Source of the DNA: Macellibacteroides fermentans | GTDB lineage: Bacteria; Bacteroidota; Bacteroidia; Bacteroidales; Tannerellaceae | Assembly: GCF_013409575.1 (NCBI RefSeq) | Contig: NZ_JACCCY010000002.1 | Coordinates: forward strand, 310,001-374,000 | Length of the DNA: 64,000 nt | Reading direction: 5' to 3' | Shown here: positions 19,370 through 29,139 of the stretch, in pieces | Layout: every line of letters starts with the position of its first letter | How positions within the stretch are numbered: the stretch's first letter is position 1 | The notes under the pieces: generated by a model | What the model was told of the DNA's origin: nothing | What the model saw: only the letters and a program-made list of their open reading frames with translations | Databases searched by the model: none | Made by a program: the position numbers and the translations under genes

Positions 19370-20515
19370 ATGGCACTTTTCAACAAAATCAAACAAAAAG
19401 CATTCGGTGAATTTATTGATATTATCGAATGGACAGATGACACGAGCGATACCATGATTTGGCGTTTTCCACGTTACAATTCTGAAATCAAAAATGGAGC
19501 ACAGCTCACGGTACGCGAAACGCAGGTGGCGGTGTTGGTAAACGAAGGACAATTTGCGGATGTGTTTCAGCCTGGTCGCCATGAGCTAACCACCTCCAAC
19601 ATGCCCATCCTCACCACCATTCGTGGTTGGAAGTATGGCTTCAATTCGCCTTTCAAGGTGGATGTATATTTTGTAAACACCAAGCAGTTTTTGAATCAGC
19701 GTTGGGGAACGGCAAACCCTATTATGATGCGCGACCCTGAATTTGGTCCCATCCGCTTGCGTGCATTTGGTTCATACAACTTCCGTGTACAGGAAGATCC
19801 CATTCCATTTATAAAAAATGTGGCAGGCACAAGTGGCGAGTTCACCACTGAAGGCATAAGCGAGCAGCTTCGCAATTTTGTGATAACCAAGTTTACCGAC
19901 TATTTGGGCGAATCTAAAATAGCCGCATTAGATTTGGCAGCCAATATGAATGAGTTTTCGCAAGAACTGACCATCGGTCTCAAGGATGACTTTGCTAAAT
20001 ATGGTATCGAGCTGACCCGTTTTTTGGTAGAGAATATTTCGTTGCCAGAGGCTGTGGAAGAGGCATTAGACCGCCGCACAAGCATGGGCGTGATTGGCAA
20101 TATGACCGCTTATACCCAGATGCAGTTTGCAGATTCGTTGAAAGATTCGGCAAACAATCCCGCCGGAGGTGGCAACCTTGCCGGCGATGCGATGGGTGCA
20201 GGTATTGGACTGGCTATGGCAGGACAAATGGCGGGGCAGATGATGAATCCTCAGGGCGAACAATCTCAAAATCCTGCTGGCTTTAATCCTCAGCAAGGTG
20301 CACCTCCTCCTATGCCGCCACAGGTAATGGTCCATGTGGCTGTGGATGGCGTGCAACAGGGGCCTTTCCCAATGGCTCAACTGCAACAAATGGTGCAACA
20401 AGGGCAACTTACCCCCGATACATTGGTTTGGACGGCAGGAATGGCGGGCTGGGCAGCAGCAAATTCAGTTCCAGCGTTATCGCAGATGTTTGGCGCGGTT
20501 CCACCGCCTTTATAA
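19370..20515 (+). CDS. SPFH-domain protein with C-terminal GYF_2 domain, copy 1
   Basis: 381-aa protein of the YdjI/virion-core-like SPFH family. The SPFH part (residues 1-245) shows MIWRFPRYNSEIKNGAQLTV, GRHELTTSNMPILTT and a long helical EELTRFLVEN-like stretch. A Gly/Ala-rich linker (GAGIGLAMAGQMAGQMM) and a Pro/Gln-rich region follow. The last 50 residues form a GYF_2 (DUF4339) domain: VAVDGVQQGPFPMAQLQQMV with LTPDTLVWTAGMAGW. SPFH proteins scaffold membrane assemblies; GYF domains bind proline-rich peptides. In Bacillus the homologue YdjI works with YdjG and YdjH, whose likely counterparts are at 44761 and 46629. Copy 2 is at 39711. Confidence 0.9.
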   Translation: MALFNKIKQKAFGEFIDIIEWTDDTSDTMIWRFPRYNSEIKNGAQLTVRETQVAVLVNEGQFADVFQPGRHELTTSNMPILTTIRGWKYGFNSPFKVDVYFVNTKQFLNQRWGTANPIMMRDPEFGPIRLRAFGSYNFRVQEDPIPFIKNVAGTSGEFTTEGISEQLRNFVITKFTDYLGESKIAALDLAANMNEFSQELTIGLKDDFAKYGIELTRFLVENISLPEAVEEALDRRTSMGVIGNMTAYTQMQFADSLKDSANNPAGGGNLAGDAMGAGIGLAMAGQMAGQMMNPQGEQSQNPAGFNPQQGAPPPMPPQVMVHVAVDGVQQGPFPMAQLQQMVQQGQLTPDTLVWTAGMAGWAAANSVPALSQMFGAVPPPL

Positions 20516-20750
20516 TTAATTGAATGTCAGTGTTATGGCTTTTATGGGATCAGGCTGATTTCTGGTATTTGCCATAAAAGACAATGAGCCTGATAGAAAT
20601 CTATTTGAGAAATAAAAAGTAACAAACTGATGTTTCGCAGTTAAAAATGAAGTTGATAATCAGAGGATAAGAGATAAAAAAAGCAGCATATTTTAGCTAA
20701 TATATCATTGAAAATGATTATCTTAGCGATGGAAACCAAACCATTAAAAT
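20516..20750 (+). other. Spacer after SPFH copy 1, with scrambled inverted repeats
   Basis: No gene seen. CTTTTATGG (about 20539) recurs inverted as CCATAAAAG (about 20572), and ATCAGGCT/AGCCTGAT and GATTTCT/AGAAATC are also inverted pairs, but in the same left-to-right order, so they cannot form one nested hairpin. The left end of the IS4-type element probably lies in here but I could not define it. Confidence 0.4.
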
Positions 20751-22193
20751 ATGCTGCAGGACAAAGATATTAAAAAGATTCAAGAGTTGAAAGCGGACTT
20801 TACCCCCGGCAGGGTTTCCGCTGAAGATATTTTTAGCCGCTTCAAGGCGTTGAAGCTAAGCGAAGGTCTTTCTGAGTTCAAATGGTTCAAGACCCGGGGA
20901 TATGATTTTAAAATGGTCCTGGCCCTGCTGGTCTCCATGGTGGTCAGTTCAGACAAGACGGTCAACTCCTATCTGAACAGCCCCACAGGTGAAGGTTCCA
21001 CCATGGGCAAGGATGTGTTCTATCGCTTGAAGAACAGTTCCATCATATGCTGGCGGATGCTTATGTGGCATCTTGTGCATCGTTTTCTGACGGTGACGTC
21101 CAAAGATAGTGATGTAGATGATACCTCATCCCGTTACCTGATCTTCGATGACACCACCCTGTCTAAAACCGGGAAGCGTATAGAGAAGATCGGGAAGGTA
21201 TGGGATCATGTAACCAACAGCTACGTGCTTGGATTCAAGCTGTTGGTGATGATGTACTGGGACGGTAAGTCCTCCATACCACTGGATTTCAGTCTTCACC
21301 GGGAAAAAGGAAAAAAGCAGGAACGCCCGTTTGGGATGACCAAAAAGCAGATCCGCAAGCAATACAGTTGCAAGCGTATCAAGGACTCGTACACCGCTAA
21401 ACGTGTGGAAGAACTGGACACGAACAAGATTCAGATGGTCCTGCGGATGTTTTTCACGGCCATCTATCGCGGGCTTCGTGTTGATTACGTCCTGGTGGAC
21501 AGCTGGTTTACTTGCGATGCGTTGATACAGGCTATCCGGAGTGTGAAGGACAAGGAAGTTCACCTGATCGGGATGTACAAGTTTGCAAAGACTAAGTTTG
21601 AGTACCAGGGTAAGAGCCTGACTCACGCCCAGATCAATAACATGCTGGGCAAACCCAGGCGCTGCCGTTCCCTGGGTTACCAGTACAAACAGGCCAGGGT
21701 GCTGTACCAAGGTGTTGAGATCTGCCTTTTCTTTAGTCGTCGGGGCAAAAATGACAAATGGAAGGTTTTGTTGACGACGGACACGAAACTGACGTTCAAG
21801 GGATTGATCGGGCATTACCAGGTAAGATGGGTTGTGGAGGTGTTCAATCGAGAATCGAAGCAATTGTTGAACCTGGGAAGATGTCAATCCAGTAACTTTG
21901 ACGCCTAGGTAGCAGAAACGACCATCAGCATGATAGCCTATCTGTTATTGACACTGCGTTTCCGGTACGATAACTACGAGTCGAAAGGGGCACTTTATCG
22001 GTCAATGAACGCCGATGTGCTCAGGGAAACACTCGACAGACGGCTATGGGGGCTGTTCATCGAGTTAGTCTGCTCAGTATGCGAGGTATTGGAGATGGAT
22101 GCCGATGATTTACTTGAAAAAATGTTGGCCAATCCAAAAGCAGAATCCATGATCATTGCACTGTGTTGTTCGGTGATGGTTAAGGACGATTGA
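20751..22193 (+). pseudogene. IS4-type transposase with one in-frame TAG
   Basis: A DDE transposase frame of about 480 codons stopped by a single TAG at 21906-21908. Before it lie YLIFDDTTLSKTG (first Asp), VDYVLVDSWFTC (second Asp) and YQVRWVVEVFNRESKQLL, a Y-(2)-R-(3)-E-(6)-K signature of IS4. After it the same frame continues as VAETTISMIAYLLLTLRFRY to 22193. The stop stands where Gln (CAG) would fit. Unless the stop is read through, the enzyme loses about 95 residues. No terminal repeats were identified. Confidence 0.85.
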
Positions 22194-22355
22194 GAAATTG
22201 TAAAATATAAAATGTTATAGTACAGAGATATAGATAATAATGCATTTCCCTTCTATTTCTTTGTCAATGGTTTGAGGGAAGTGCGAAACATGAGTAAATA
22301 CTGGGCTTTTATTTTTAAATTTATATGAAATACAAACCTATTAAAAATTCCAACT

Positions 22356-23426
22356 ATGAGAAAAATGATTTTTAGCACTCTCGTCTGCCTGATTTTATTC
22401 GGGGCAACTGCACAAGCACAAAAGAAAGAAAAAGTGATCCTAGATACCGATATGGTGGAGGTTTTCGATGATGGCATCACGATGATGATGCTTGCCAATG
22501 CTCCCAATATCGATCTTATTGGGGTTACCATTGTTGTTGGAAATACCTGGGTTCCTGAGGGAACTGCCTACGCCATCCGACAGTTGGAGGACATTGGAAA
22601 ATCTCATATTCCTGTTGTACCGGGCATTCGCTACCCTATATTTCCAAGCCGTTTTGAAACCATTAAGAACGAGCGTATTTTGTTTGGTATTGGCGATGCT
22701 TATGTAGGTGCTGCGGGATATCCCGAGCCAAAATCGTGGGAATCGGTGTATTTGCAAAAATATGGGTCAGAATCAACTGCGAAACCTTTGGATATGAAGG
22801 CGGTCAACTTTATTATCGATGAGGTAAAGAAAAGTCCAAACGAAATAACCATCATTGCCATTGGCACATGTGTAAATCTGGCAACAGCGGTCCGTATGGC
22901 CCCCGAAATAATTCCATTGATTAAAAAAGTAATCTACATGGGAGGTTCATTCTTTAAACCCGGAAACACTACGCCCACCGCAGAATTTAACTGGTGGATG
23001 GACCCTGAGGCGGCAAAAATATGTCTGCGTTCTCCTTTCAAGGAACAGATTATTGTAGGATTGGATGCATGCGAAAAAATGCCGTTTAAAAAAGACAGGT
23101 ATAAGAAAATAACTGATATCATTAAAAATCCTGACTTGAAAGCGATGATGAAGCGTAACTTCTTAAACGCACTCTACATCGACGATACAGAATATGTGCA
23201 TTATATCTGGGACGTAATTGCAGGAGCTATTATGATGGACCCTACCTTAATTACAGAGGAAGTCACACGTTATGTGGATGTGAATTCGCAATTCGGTTTC
23301 TCTTACGGGCAATCGGTCGCTTTTGAACGCAATCAACCGGTGGGAACGCAGGAGGCTCGCATTGTACTTACCGTTGATAGCGACAGGCTGTGGAAAATGG
23401 TAGAAGACTATTGCAGGGAGTTTTAG
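22356..23426 (+). CDS. Secreted nucleoside-hydrolase-like protein
   Basis: 356-aa member of the inosine-uridine nucleoside hydrolase fold, exported through an N-terminal signal peptide ending ATAQAQ near residue 22. The calcium-binding start motif reads ILDTDMVEVFDDG, a longer variant of DTDxGxDD. AIGTCVNLATAV and YMGGSFF match the family core. Near the C-terminus IWDVIAGA has Trp where classical enzymes have the His of an HD pair. Such changes suggest an altered substrate. It opens the run of secreted genes after the broken IS4. Confidence 0.85.
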   Translation: MRKMIFSTLVCLILFGATAQAQKKEKVILDTDMVEVFDDGITMMMLANAPNIDLIGVTIVVGNTWVPEGTAYAIRQLEDIGKSHIPVVPGIRYPIFPSRFETIKNERILFGIGDAYVGAAGYPEPKSWESVYLQKYGSESTAKPLDMKAVNFIIDEVKKSPNEITIIAIGTCVNLATAVRMAPEIIPLIKKVIYMGGSFFKPGNTTPTAEFNWWMDPEAAKICLRSPFKEQIIVGLDACEKMPFKKDRYKKITDIIKNPDLKAMMKRNFLNALYIDDTEYVHYIWDVIAGAIMMDPTLITEEVTRYVDVNSQFGFSYGQSVAFERNQPVGTQEARIVLTVDSDRLWKMVEDYCREF

Positions 23427-23564
23427 TGAGTTGGAACCTGGAAGTAGGAAGTAAGAAGTAGGTAGCTTGAGGAGTCGTCCCTCGTCCCACACGTCCCTCG
23501 TCCCCAAAAAAGTAAAAAAAAACAAAAGTAAGACTGAAAAATACAAACTCAAAAAAAAGGAATT
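23427..23564 (+). repeat. Low-complexity spacer with GGAAGTA and GTCCCTC repeats
   Basis: Just after the stop codon, GGAAGTAGGAAGTAAGAAGT is followed by a pair of CGTCCCTCGTCCC units. Related purine-rich repeats follow stop codons at 26447 and 42511. Confidence 0.6.
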
Positions 23565-24704
23565 ATGAAAAAAGTATTTTTAACAATGGCATGCCTGTTC
23601 ATGGTCATAGCCCTAATCAGTTGCAGTGGTTCTGCACCTAAGCAATTGACTGACCGGGAAATTTTAGTGAAAATTTATGAATCTATGAACGGTTCTAACT
23701 GGAAAGGGTCCGAAGCTACGAATTGGCTTAGTGAGAAACCGATTGGGGAATGGGAAGGTGTGAAAGCCAATGATGAAGGAAGGGTGATTGCATTGCGGAT
23801 TGCAGGAGACCATGTAAACGGAATTTTACCTGCTGAGATTGGAGGACTGACTGCATTGGAACAACTTTTTGTTTTTGTCAGAGAATGCGATGCTCCTAAT
23901 GTTATCCCTAAAGAAATTAGGAGATTGACAAAGTTGAATAATTTGTCCCTTACGGTGCATACAAAGCCAAAAATGGATAAACCGGTATTGCCGGATCTTT
24001 CCACCCTTGTTGATTTGAAAAAATTATATCTCAAAGGATTTGGTGGAGTTATTCCTGAAAATATTTCACAATTAAGCAAATTACAGGTTTTGGGACTTCA
24101 TGGATATGAAGGTAAAATTCCCGAAAGTATTTGTCAGTTAGCGGACCTAACCGAACTTTCCATTTCAATGCCCAATCAACCCGTAAATGGGTTGCCTGAA
24201 TGTGTTGGCAGGCTAAGCAAGTTAACATTACTTAAGGTAGACTTCAGTATTGGATCTGTAGGTGGAAATAAAGAACCCATTGGAAAATTTCCTGAATCAA
24301 TATGGGATTTGACAAATCTTGAATACCTGACTATGAATGCTTTAAGTAATTCCGGCGGCCCCATACCCGGCGACAAAGTGGCCAAAATGACCAATCTGAA
24401 AAGTGTAACTATAGTCAATTGTGGTCTTACCGGAAAGCTTCCTGTCGAATTATTTGCATCAGGTAAATTAATTGGTTTGGGTTTTTATCAAAACAAACTT
24501 ACTGGAAGTATCCCGTCTGAAATAGGCACATGTCTCAATTTGGCTACACTCAGACTGAATCAAAATCAGCTCACCGGCAAGATACCTGCAGAATTAGCTA
24601 AATGTGTAAAGCTAACTGTATGCGATTTGTCGGGCAATCAGCTCTCGTCTGAACTTCCGGCAGCCCTGAAAGCACATCCTAAATTTAGCAATTTTAAATT
24701 TTAG
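23565..24704 (+). CDS. Leucine-rich-repeat lipoprotein
   Basis: 379-aa protein with a lipobox LISC (Cys about residue 20), so probably anchored to the outer membrane. A cap region (SNWKGSEATNWL, WEGVKAND) resembles plant-type LRR caps. About ten LRRs follow, with the phrase LTGSIPSEIGTCLNL and NQLTGKIPAEL typical of the IPxEL type. LRRs usually bind proteins; the partner is unknown. Intact frame. Confidence 0.88.
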   Translation: MKKVFLTMACLFMVIALISCSGSAPKQLTDREILVKIYESMNGSNWKGSEATNWLSEKPIGEWEGVKANDEGRVIALRIAGDHVNGILPAEIGGLTALEQLFVFVRECDAPNVIPKEIRRLTKLNNLSLTVHTKPKMDKPVLPDLSTLVDLKKLYLKGFGGVIPENISQLSKLQVLGLHGYEGKIPESICQLADLTELSISMPNQPVNGLPECVGRLSKLTLLKVDFSIGSVGGNKEPIGKFPESIWDLTNLEYLTMNALSNSGGPIPGDKVAKMTNLKSVTIVNCGLTGKLPVELFASGKLIGLGFYQNKLTGSIPSEIGTCLNLATLRLNQNQLTGKIPAELAKCVKLTVCDLSGNQLSSELPAALKAHPKFSNFKF

Positions 24705-24754
24705 GTGGAAATTGAACGCCAATCATTTAAAACATAACGCTATAAAACAATACT

Positions 24755-25066
24755 ATGAAGCTATTTGTCAACGATGAGGAAGTAACGATACATAACGGAG
24801 CCAAAGTATTGGATGTAATGCGGGGCTATTACATGGCTCGCAACAAAAAACTGCCCCGGAAAATGCCAATCGTGACCGATGCCTATGGCAATAGCGTAGC
24901 TCCCGATGGCGCCCTGAGCGAAGGAAATCACTTGTACATTAAAACTAAAAAACAAACGCACAATGAAAACAATAACAACATCACAAAAGCTAATCTGCGG
25001 TATTGCTCTGCTTGGAACTACACTTTTGATAAGTTGTGGCACAAACCGCAAAGTAAAAGTAGCTGA
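24755..25066 (+). CDS. Small possible beta-grasp protein
   Basis: The first 67 residues (KLFVNDEEVTIHNGAKVLDV ... DAYGNSVAPDGALSEGNHLY) match the complete 66-aa protein at 48903. The layout, with a short two-stranded start and a G-x-L-x-EGN turn near the end, is like ThiS/MoaD-type beta-grasp folds, but the C-terminal GG is missing. The frame runs on to 103 aa and overlaps the start of the next gene by 104 bases; those last 36 residues have no match in the paralogue. Function unknown. Confidence 0.65.
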   Translation: MKLFVNDEEVTIHNGAKVLDVMRGYYMARNKKLPRKMPIVTDAYGNSVAPDGALSEGNHLYIKTKKQTHNENNNNITKANLRYCSAWNYTFDKLWHKPQSKSS

Positions 25067-26447
25067 GCTTCCCAAAGCAAAAACGATAGAAATCCTTGCC
25101 GTGAACGATATGCACGCAGCCATTGATAATTTCCCCCGGCTTGCCTTTATGGCTGACAGTTTGCGGAATATATACCCCAACTTATTGCTTATTTCGGGTG
25201 GTGATAATCAAACAGGAAACCCGGCAAACGACCAATATCCCGAAAAGGGAATACCCATCATTGAGCTGATGAACGCCGTGAAATTTGATATGTCGGCAGT
25301 GGGTAACCACGAGTTTGACTCCCGCCTTGTGGGTTTTGCAAACATCACACACAAAGCGAAGTTTGATTTCCTTAGTGCCAATATCGATCTGCCGAAAACA
25401 CCCGATTTTCGCATTAAACCATATGTAATAATTAAAAGCCCAAATGGGCTGAGAACAGCCTTTGTGTCCTTTTTGGACATAAACGACAATGGAATTCCGG
25501 ACACACACCCGGATAATGCAAAAGGATTTGGGTTTAAAGACCCGTTTCAAATCGCCAAAGAATATCTCTTCCTGAAAGACAGTTGCGACGTATTTGTGAT
25601 GGTGAACCATCTCGGATTTGAAAACGATGTGAAATTAGCCAATCAACTGCCGGCAAATAGCGTAGATGTAATGATTGGCGGACACTCGCACACCAAAGTC
25701 GAAAAAGATCAAATCCACAATGGAATTATGATTACGCAGGCCGAACGGAAACTCAAATATGCAACGCTCATTAAGCTGAGAGTTGGTCCCGAAGGAAAGG
25801 TGGGTAGAGAAATGCAGTTGCTAACCGTGGGCAAGAAGGGGAATTCCCGTGCCGACATTCAAACAATGGTGGATGCCTACAACAACAATCCGGCATTGAC
25901 CGAAACCATCGCAATAGCCGAAGACGATTTTTCAAACTACGAAGAAATAGGATTCCTGATGACCGATGCCATACGCTTTGCTTCGGGAACCGACCTTGCT
26001 TTTATCAATCCGGGTGGGGTTCGTATATCAACGCTTGCCAAAGGTCCGGTGCGTACCAAGGACGTTTATGAAATGGATCCTTTCGGCAACGAAATAGTGC
26101 TGTTTAACCTTACAGGCCACGAAATGCGCAATCTGTTTCTCAGTGCATTCCTACTCGATGACCATTTGCCCATTTATCCTTCGGGAATGACTATGCGCTA
26201 TATGCTAAACCCCGATGGGAAGCTTAAAGATGTGGAACTTTTAACAACCGACGGAAAACCGTTTGATATGGACAAAACGTATTCCGTAGTCATGAACGAT
26301 TATATGGCTTCGGTTTATAAATACGACCACAACGATCCCGGACAGGGACTGTTTCGTCCTTCAGCAGAAACCACCATTGAATACCTTAAAGGGCTGAAAA
26401 CCATTCCAAGTTATAGAGGAGTGACAAGGGTGGAGATGGTGAAGTAG
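24963..26447 (+). CDS. 5'-nucleotidase / UshA-like metallophosphatase lipoprotein
   Basis: 494-aa two-domain enzyme with a lipobox (LLISC, Cys about residue 25). The calcineurin-like phosphatase domain has AVNDMHAAIDN, GGDNQTGNPAND, GNHEFDSR, VNHLGFEND and GGHSHTK, which supply the two-metal site. The C-terminal 5'-nucleotidase domain (residues about 310-480) includes FINPGGVRIS and EMDPFGNE. It likely hydrolyses nucleotides at the cell surface, which fits the nearby nucleoside hydrolase. NDMHA replaces the usual NDxHG. Its start lies inside the preceding small gene. Confidence 0.9.
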   Translation: MKTITTSQKLICGIALLGTTLLISCGTNRKVKVAELPKAKTIEILAVNDMHAAIDNFPRLAFMADSLRNIYPNLLLISGGDNQTGNPANDQYPEKGIPIIELMNAVKFDMSAVGNHEFDSRLVGFANITHKAKFDFLSANIDLPKTPDFRIKPYVIIKSPNGLRTAFVSFLDINDNGIPDTHPDNAKGFGFKDPFQIAKEYLFLKDSCDVFVMVNHLGFENDVKLANQLPANSVDVMIGGHSHTKVEKDQIHNGIMITQAERKLKYATLIKLRVGPEGKVGREMQLLTVGKKGNSRADIQTMVDAYNNNPALTETIAIAEDDFSNYEEIGFLMTDAIRFASGTDLAFINPGGVRISTLAKGPVRTKDVYEMDPFGNEIVLFNLTGHEMRNLFLSAFLLDDHLPIYPSGMTMRYMLNPDGKLKDVELLTTDGKPFDMDKTYSVVMNDYMASVYKYDHNDPGQGLFRPSAETTIEYLKGLKTIPSYRGVTRVEMVK

Positions 26448-26500
26448 GGAGTAGGGAATAGGGAGTAGGAAGTAGGAAGAGTAGGAAGAAAAAACGAAGT
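26448..26500 (+). repeat. GGGAGTAGGAAGTAGG microsatellite
   Basis: Directly after the phosphatase stop the sequence cycles through GGGAGTAG, GGAATAGG and GGAAGTAGGAAG for about 40 bases. It belongs to the same family of repeats as at 23433 and 42511. Confidence 0.6.
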
Positions 26501-26563
26501 ATTTTTTGTAGCCGATAGGCTGGTCGATAAACAAGAATAATGTAAAAACTTTTAATAAAACAG

Positions 26564-27322
26564 ATGACAATGAAAACAACCAAATTAATTAATGTTCTGA
26601 TTTTAGCGATTGCGCTGGTCATAAGCTTCAGCGCCTGCAAGAAAGCCACTCAGGATTTTGTAGAAGAAAAGGTGCCTGCCGACAATGCTTCCATTACCGG
26701 AACACTTGCCGGTAAAATTAACCATGATGAGCTTGATATGAGCGACAAGGCATCCTGCACCTTCGATCGTTTCCCATGGACGGTTGCAAAATTTCAGGAA
26801 TTGCAGGCACAGGTTTCCACCGAGCCGCAAGGCGCCGTAACCATGGTGTTGATTGCCATGGAAATATACCGCAAATACCCCGTTTTTGGCGAAAAGTGTT
26901 TGTATCTGGCAACCACTGAAAATGAACACGATCCCAACAAACCCGGGCGTATGAGCAAGGACCGGATAATGCATCGCCTCAGCGAACTGCTTCGCGGTAA
27001 AGATGAATATTATGCGCGTCCCTATCAGGTAGCCGCTTACCTGAAAGGTGCCCATCAGCAAAACGGATACATACCTGAAAAGCCCTATACCGTGGAAGTG
27101 GAGGCTATGAATTCCAATTATGAATACAACAGTAAAATGGATGCTAAATTCATTCAGTACTATGTGCTCACCGGCGGTAAAGACAGCGGCAAAGACATCA
27201 TTCGTGTAATCAAACCCTGGGACAGCAAATATTTTCTAGTCGATAATTTTCCCGGACTTTATTCACAGGTAAAAGAGCTGCCCGGCAGCAAAACCTGGGA
27301 CGATAACATGTTTATTAAGTAA
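26564..27322 (+). CDS. Conserved lipoprotein of unknown function
   Basis: 252-aa protein with a clear lipobox FSAC (Cys about 25). The mature part is mixed alpha/beta with FDRFPWTVAKFQELQAQV and KPWDSKYFLVDNFPGL. I have a weak memory of similar proteins as DUF6935, but cannot confirm it. It lies in line with other secreted genes on the same strand. Confidence 0.7.
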   Translation: MTMKTTKLINVLILAIALVISFSACKKATQDFVEEKVPADNASITGTLAGKINHDELDMSDKASCTFDRFPWTVAKFQELQAQVSTEPQGAVTMVLIAMEIYRKYPVFGEKCLYLATTENEHDPNKPGRMSKDRIMHRLSELLRGKDEYYARPYQVAAYLKGAHQQNGYIPEKPYTVEVEAMNSNYEYNSKMDAKFIQYYVLTGGKDSGKDIIRVIKPWDSKYFLVDNFPGLYSQVKELPGSKTWDDNMFIK

Positions 27323-27401
27323 GTGGTAATCCGTATTAACGTGAATAAATCATGCTGATAATTCATCAGTAGCAAACACCAGACTAAAAAACCTTATTAA
27401 T

Positions 27402-28007
27402 ATGAAAGCGAAATTAGCCCTACTCCTGATTGCGGCAGTTGTACTCAGTCAAAATCTATTTGCAGATTCTCCGCTGACTTCCACACCAATTAGTGAAGCT
27501 TATAAAGATTCAAAAATAGTTCAGTTAGCTTCCACAACCGAAGGAAGGTTAACGATTAAATTAATGAATTATCTGAATGAAAGTATGCATCCGGTTGAAT
27601 TGAAAATAGCAGTAATCAATCAACTGGGCTGGGGTTTTAATGGTTTTAACAATGCCCACTACTTCTATGAATATTTGCAGGAGAAATATAACTTTAAAGA
27701 CACAGATGAATTCCTTAATCAGGCCAGTGCTGATTTGCTGATTTCTTTGGCTTACCTGCAGGCAATGGAAAACTATTTCAATGTTGACGAGCCAATTATT
27801 TACGCACTCAAAGCAAGGTCGAAGAACAACGAAAGTTACACAATCAATATTATTTGCGCACTGATTGAGGCACAAAAAGCGATGGATTCAGATTGGAGTG
27901 AGGTTTATAACCTAACGAACAATGTTCGCCTGAATAGATCATTGAATAGAGATATGAAAGAAGAAGCGGTTAAAATAATTTTTGAATACATGGATTTGTA
28001 CAAATGA
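27402..28007 (+). CDS. Secreted helical protein of unknown function
   Basis: 201-aa protein with a signal peptide (MKAKLALLLIAAVVLSQ, cleavage near NLFA). The mature part is mostly helical. I recognise no domain. Its first ten codons and the 12 bases before them recur at 53478-53523, where the gene is broken off. The next gene follows 31 bases later. Confidence 0.7.
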   Translation: MKAKLALLLIAAVVLSQNLFADSPLTSTPISEAYKDSKIVQLASTTEGRLTIKLMNYLNESMHPVELKIAVINQLGWGFNGFNNAHYFYEYLQEKYNFKDTDEFLNQASADLLISLAYLQAMENYFNVDEPIIYALKARSKNNESYTINIICALIEAQKAMDSDWSEVYNLTNNVRLNRSLNRDMKEEAVKIIFEYMDLYK

Positions 28008-28038
28008 CTTCGGACTTAATGTTTTAACTTTTAAAACA

Positions 28039-29073
28039 ATGAAAATAATGATGAAAAAATCGATTCTTTCTTCAACAACACTACTGTTTTCAATACTGGC
28101 AATTGCACTCTCAACAAGCTGCAACCAGGCCGCCCGCAACCAGGAAGATAATACTTCCGGTTCTTTGATGGGAAAAACAGATGCGCAGCAAATTGCTTCG
28201 GGCGATAAATGGCTGAAAAGCATCTTTCAATGCTCCGCTGAAATCGGCTACTGTCTGCCTGATGAGAAGAAAGTGTTTACCGAACGGTATCTTGAGTTTT
28301 ATCACGAAAAGCTCGAAATCTATGAATACCCTGAATTTGAGGCACAAGAAGAGCAGATAGCTGCCGAAAAAGTGTTTAAAAACAAATGGAAAATGATTTA
28401 TCCTTTGGGTAAGGAAGTTTGGGCCCCGTTTGGAATGGGAAACGGCATGGAAGCAGGCGATAAATTAGAAAATGTGACCATAACCCACCTTTCTGATTTG
28501 AAATTTACAGCACTTATTGACTACGGTGAAGAGAACGTTTTTTTCAATACTCTAGTGCTTATCCCGTCGGCCGATGCATTTTTGATAGACTATATTGAAA
28601 CAGCGTTAATCGATGTACATCAGGGTCATATAAATCTTCCCTTTTTACAAAATCTCGCACTTGCTAAATTTCAATTGGGAGCCAATCCCGATGATGCAAA
28701 ACGTTTGTTGGGTAAACCACAATCTGAGAATACAGAAACAGAACCTTTGGAAGTTTCCGGTTACATAGATGAGGATTATATTGTGACGACCACAACCATG
28801 GAGTACGAGGGCATTAAGCTACTCTATGATGACCAACGTATGATTCACGCCACCATTGACAAACCGGGAAAGCAGTTTGGATGGATTATTTGTGGCGACA
28901 AAAACTGCGACAAGGATTTTCTAATGCAAAAATTCAGGCTGACCGAAGAGGATGTTTACGACAATGACGAAGGGGATAAAGCATTGGTGATGAATTGGGA
29001 AATCTTCTCATTGGTCGTTTTATTGGATGCGGATAATCTGGTTAAAACAATAGAATTTAACGCTGGGCCTTGA
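28039..29073 (+). CDS. Lipoprotein of unknown function
   Basis: 344-aa protein with lipobox STSC. The mature part has an acidic N-terminus, FPVWAPFG-like WAPFGMGNGMEAG, and ends with a beta-rich region. I chose the ATG at 28039 (MKIMMKKS) rather than the in-frame start at 27982, which overlaps the preceding gene and has no signal peptide there. No family recognised. Confidence 0.7.
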   Translation: MKIMMKKSILSSTTLLFSILAIALSTSCNQAARNQEDNTSGSLMGKTDAQQIASGDKWLKSIFQCSAEIGYCLPDEKKVFTERYLEFYHEKLEIYEYPEFEAQEEQIAAEKVFKNKWKMIYPLGKEVWAPFGMGNGMEAGDKLENVTITHLSDLKFTALIDYGEENVFFNTLVLIPSADAFLIDYIETALIDVHQGHINLPFLQNLALAKFQLGANPDDAKRLLGKPQSENTETEPLEVSGYIDEDYIVTTTTMEYEGIKLLYDDQRMIHATIDKPGKQFGWIICGDKNCDKDFLMQKFRLTEEDVYDNDEGDKALVMNWEIFSLVVLLDADNLVKTIEFNAGP

Positions 29074-29139
29074 TGGAAAAACAAACCTGGGAAAGAAAAA
29101 TTGACGGATTTATCATTAACAAATAACAAAAACAAACAC

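Larger units (their letters stand above)
18435..20250. repeat. 1.8-kb duplicated block, copy 1 (IS3 remnant, leader, SPFH N-part)
   Basis: This block is repeated at 36602-40591. After removing two IS982 insertions and their 5-bp duplications from the second copy, both are exactly 1816 bases long, with only scattered substitutions seen. The block covers an IS3 remnant, a 200-base leader and the first 293 codons of the SPFH gene. The copies diverge abruptly at 20250. Confidence 0.92.

Noticed and set aside
20530-20600. Long hairpin from three inverted pairs
   Set aside because: The arms are in the same order on both sides, so they cannot nest into one stem.
27982-28038. N-terminal extension of the lipoprotein at 28039
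   Set aside because: The extension overlaps the preceding gene and pushes the signal peptide away from the N-terminus.
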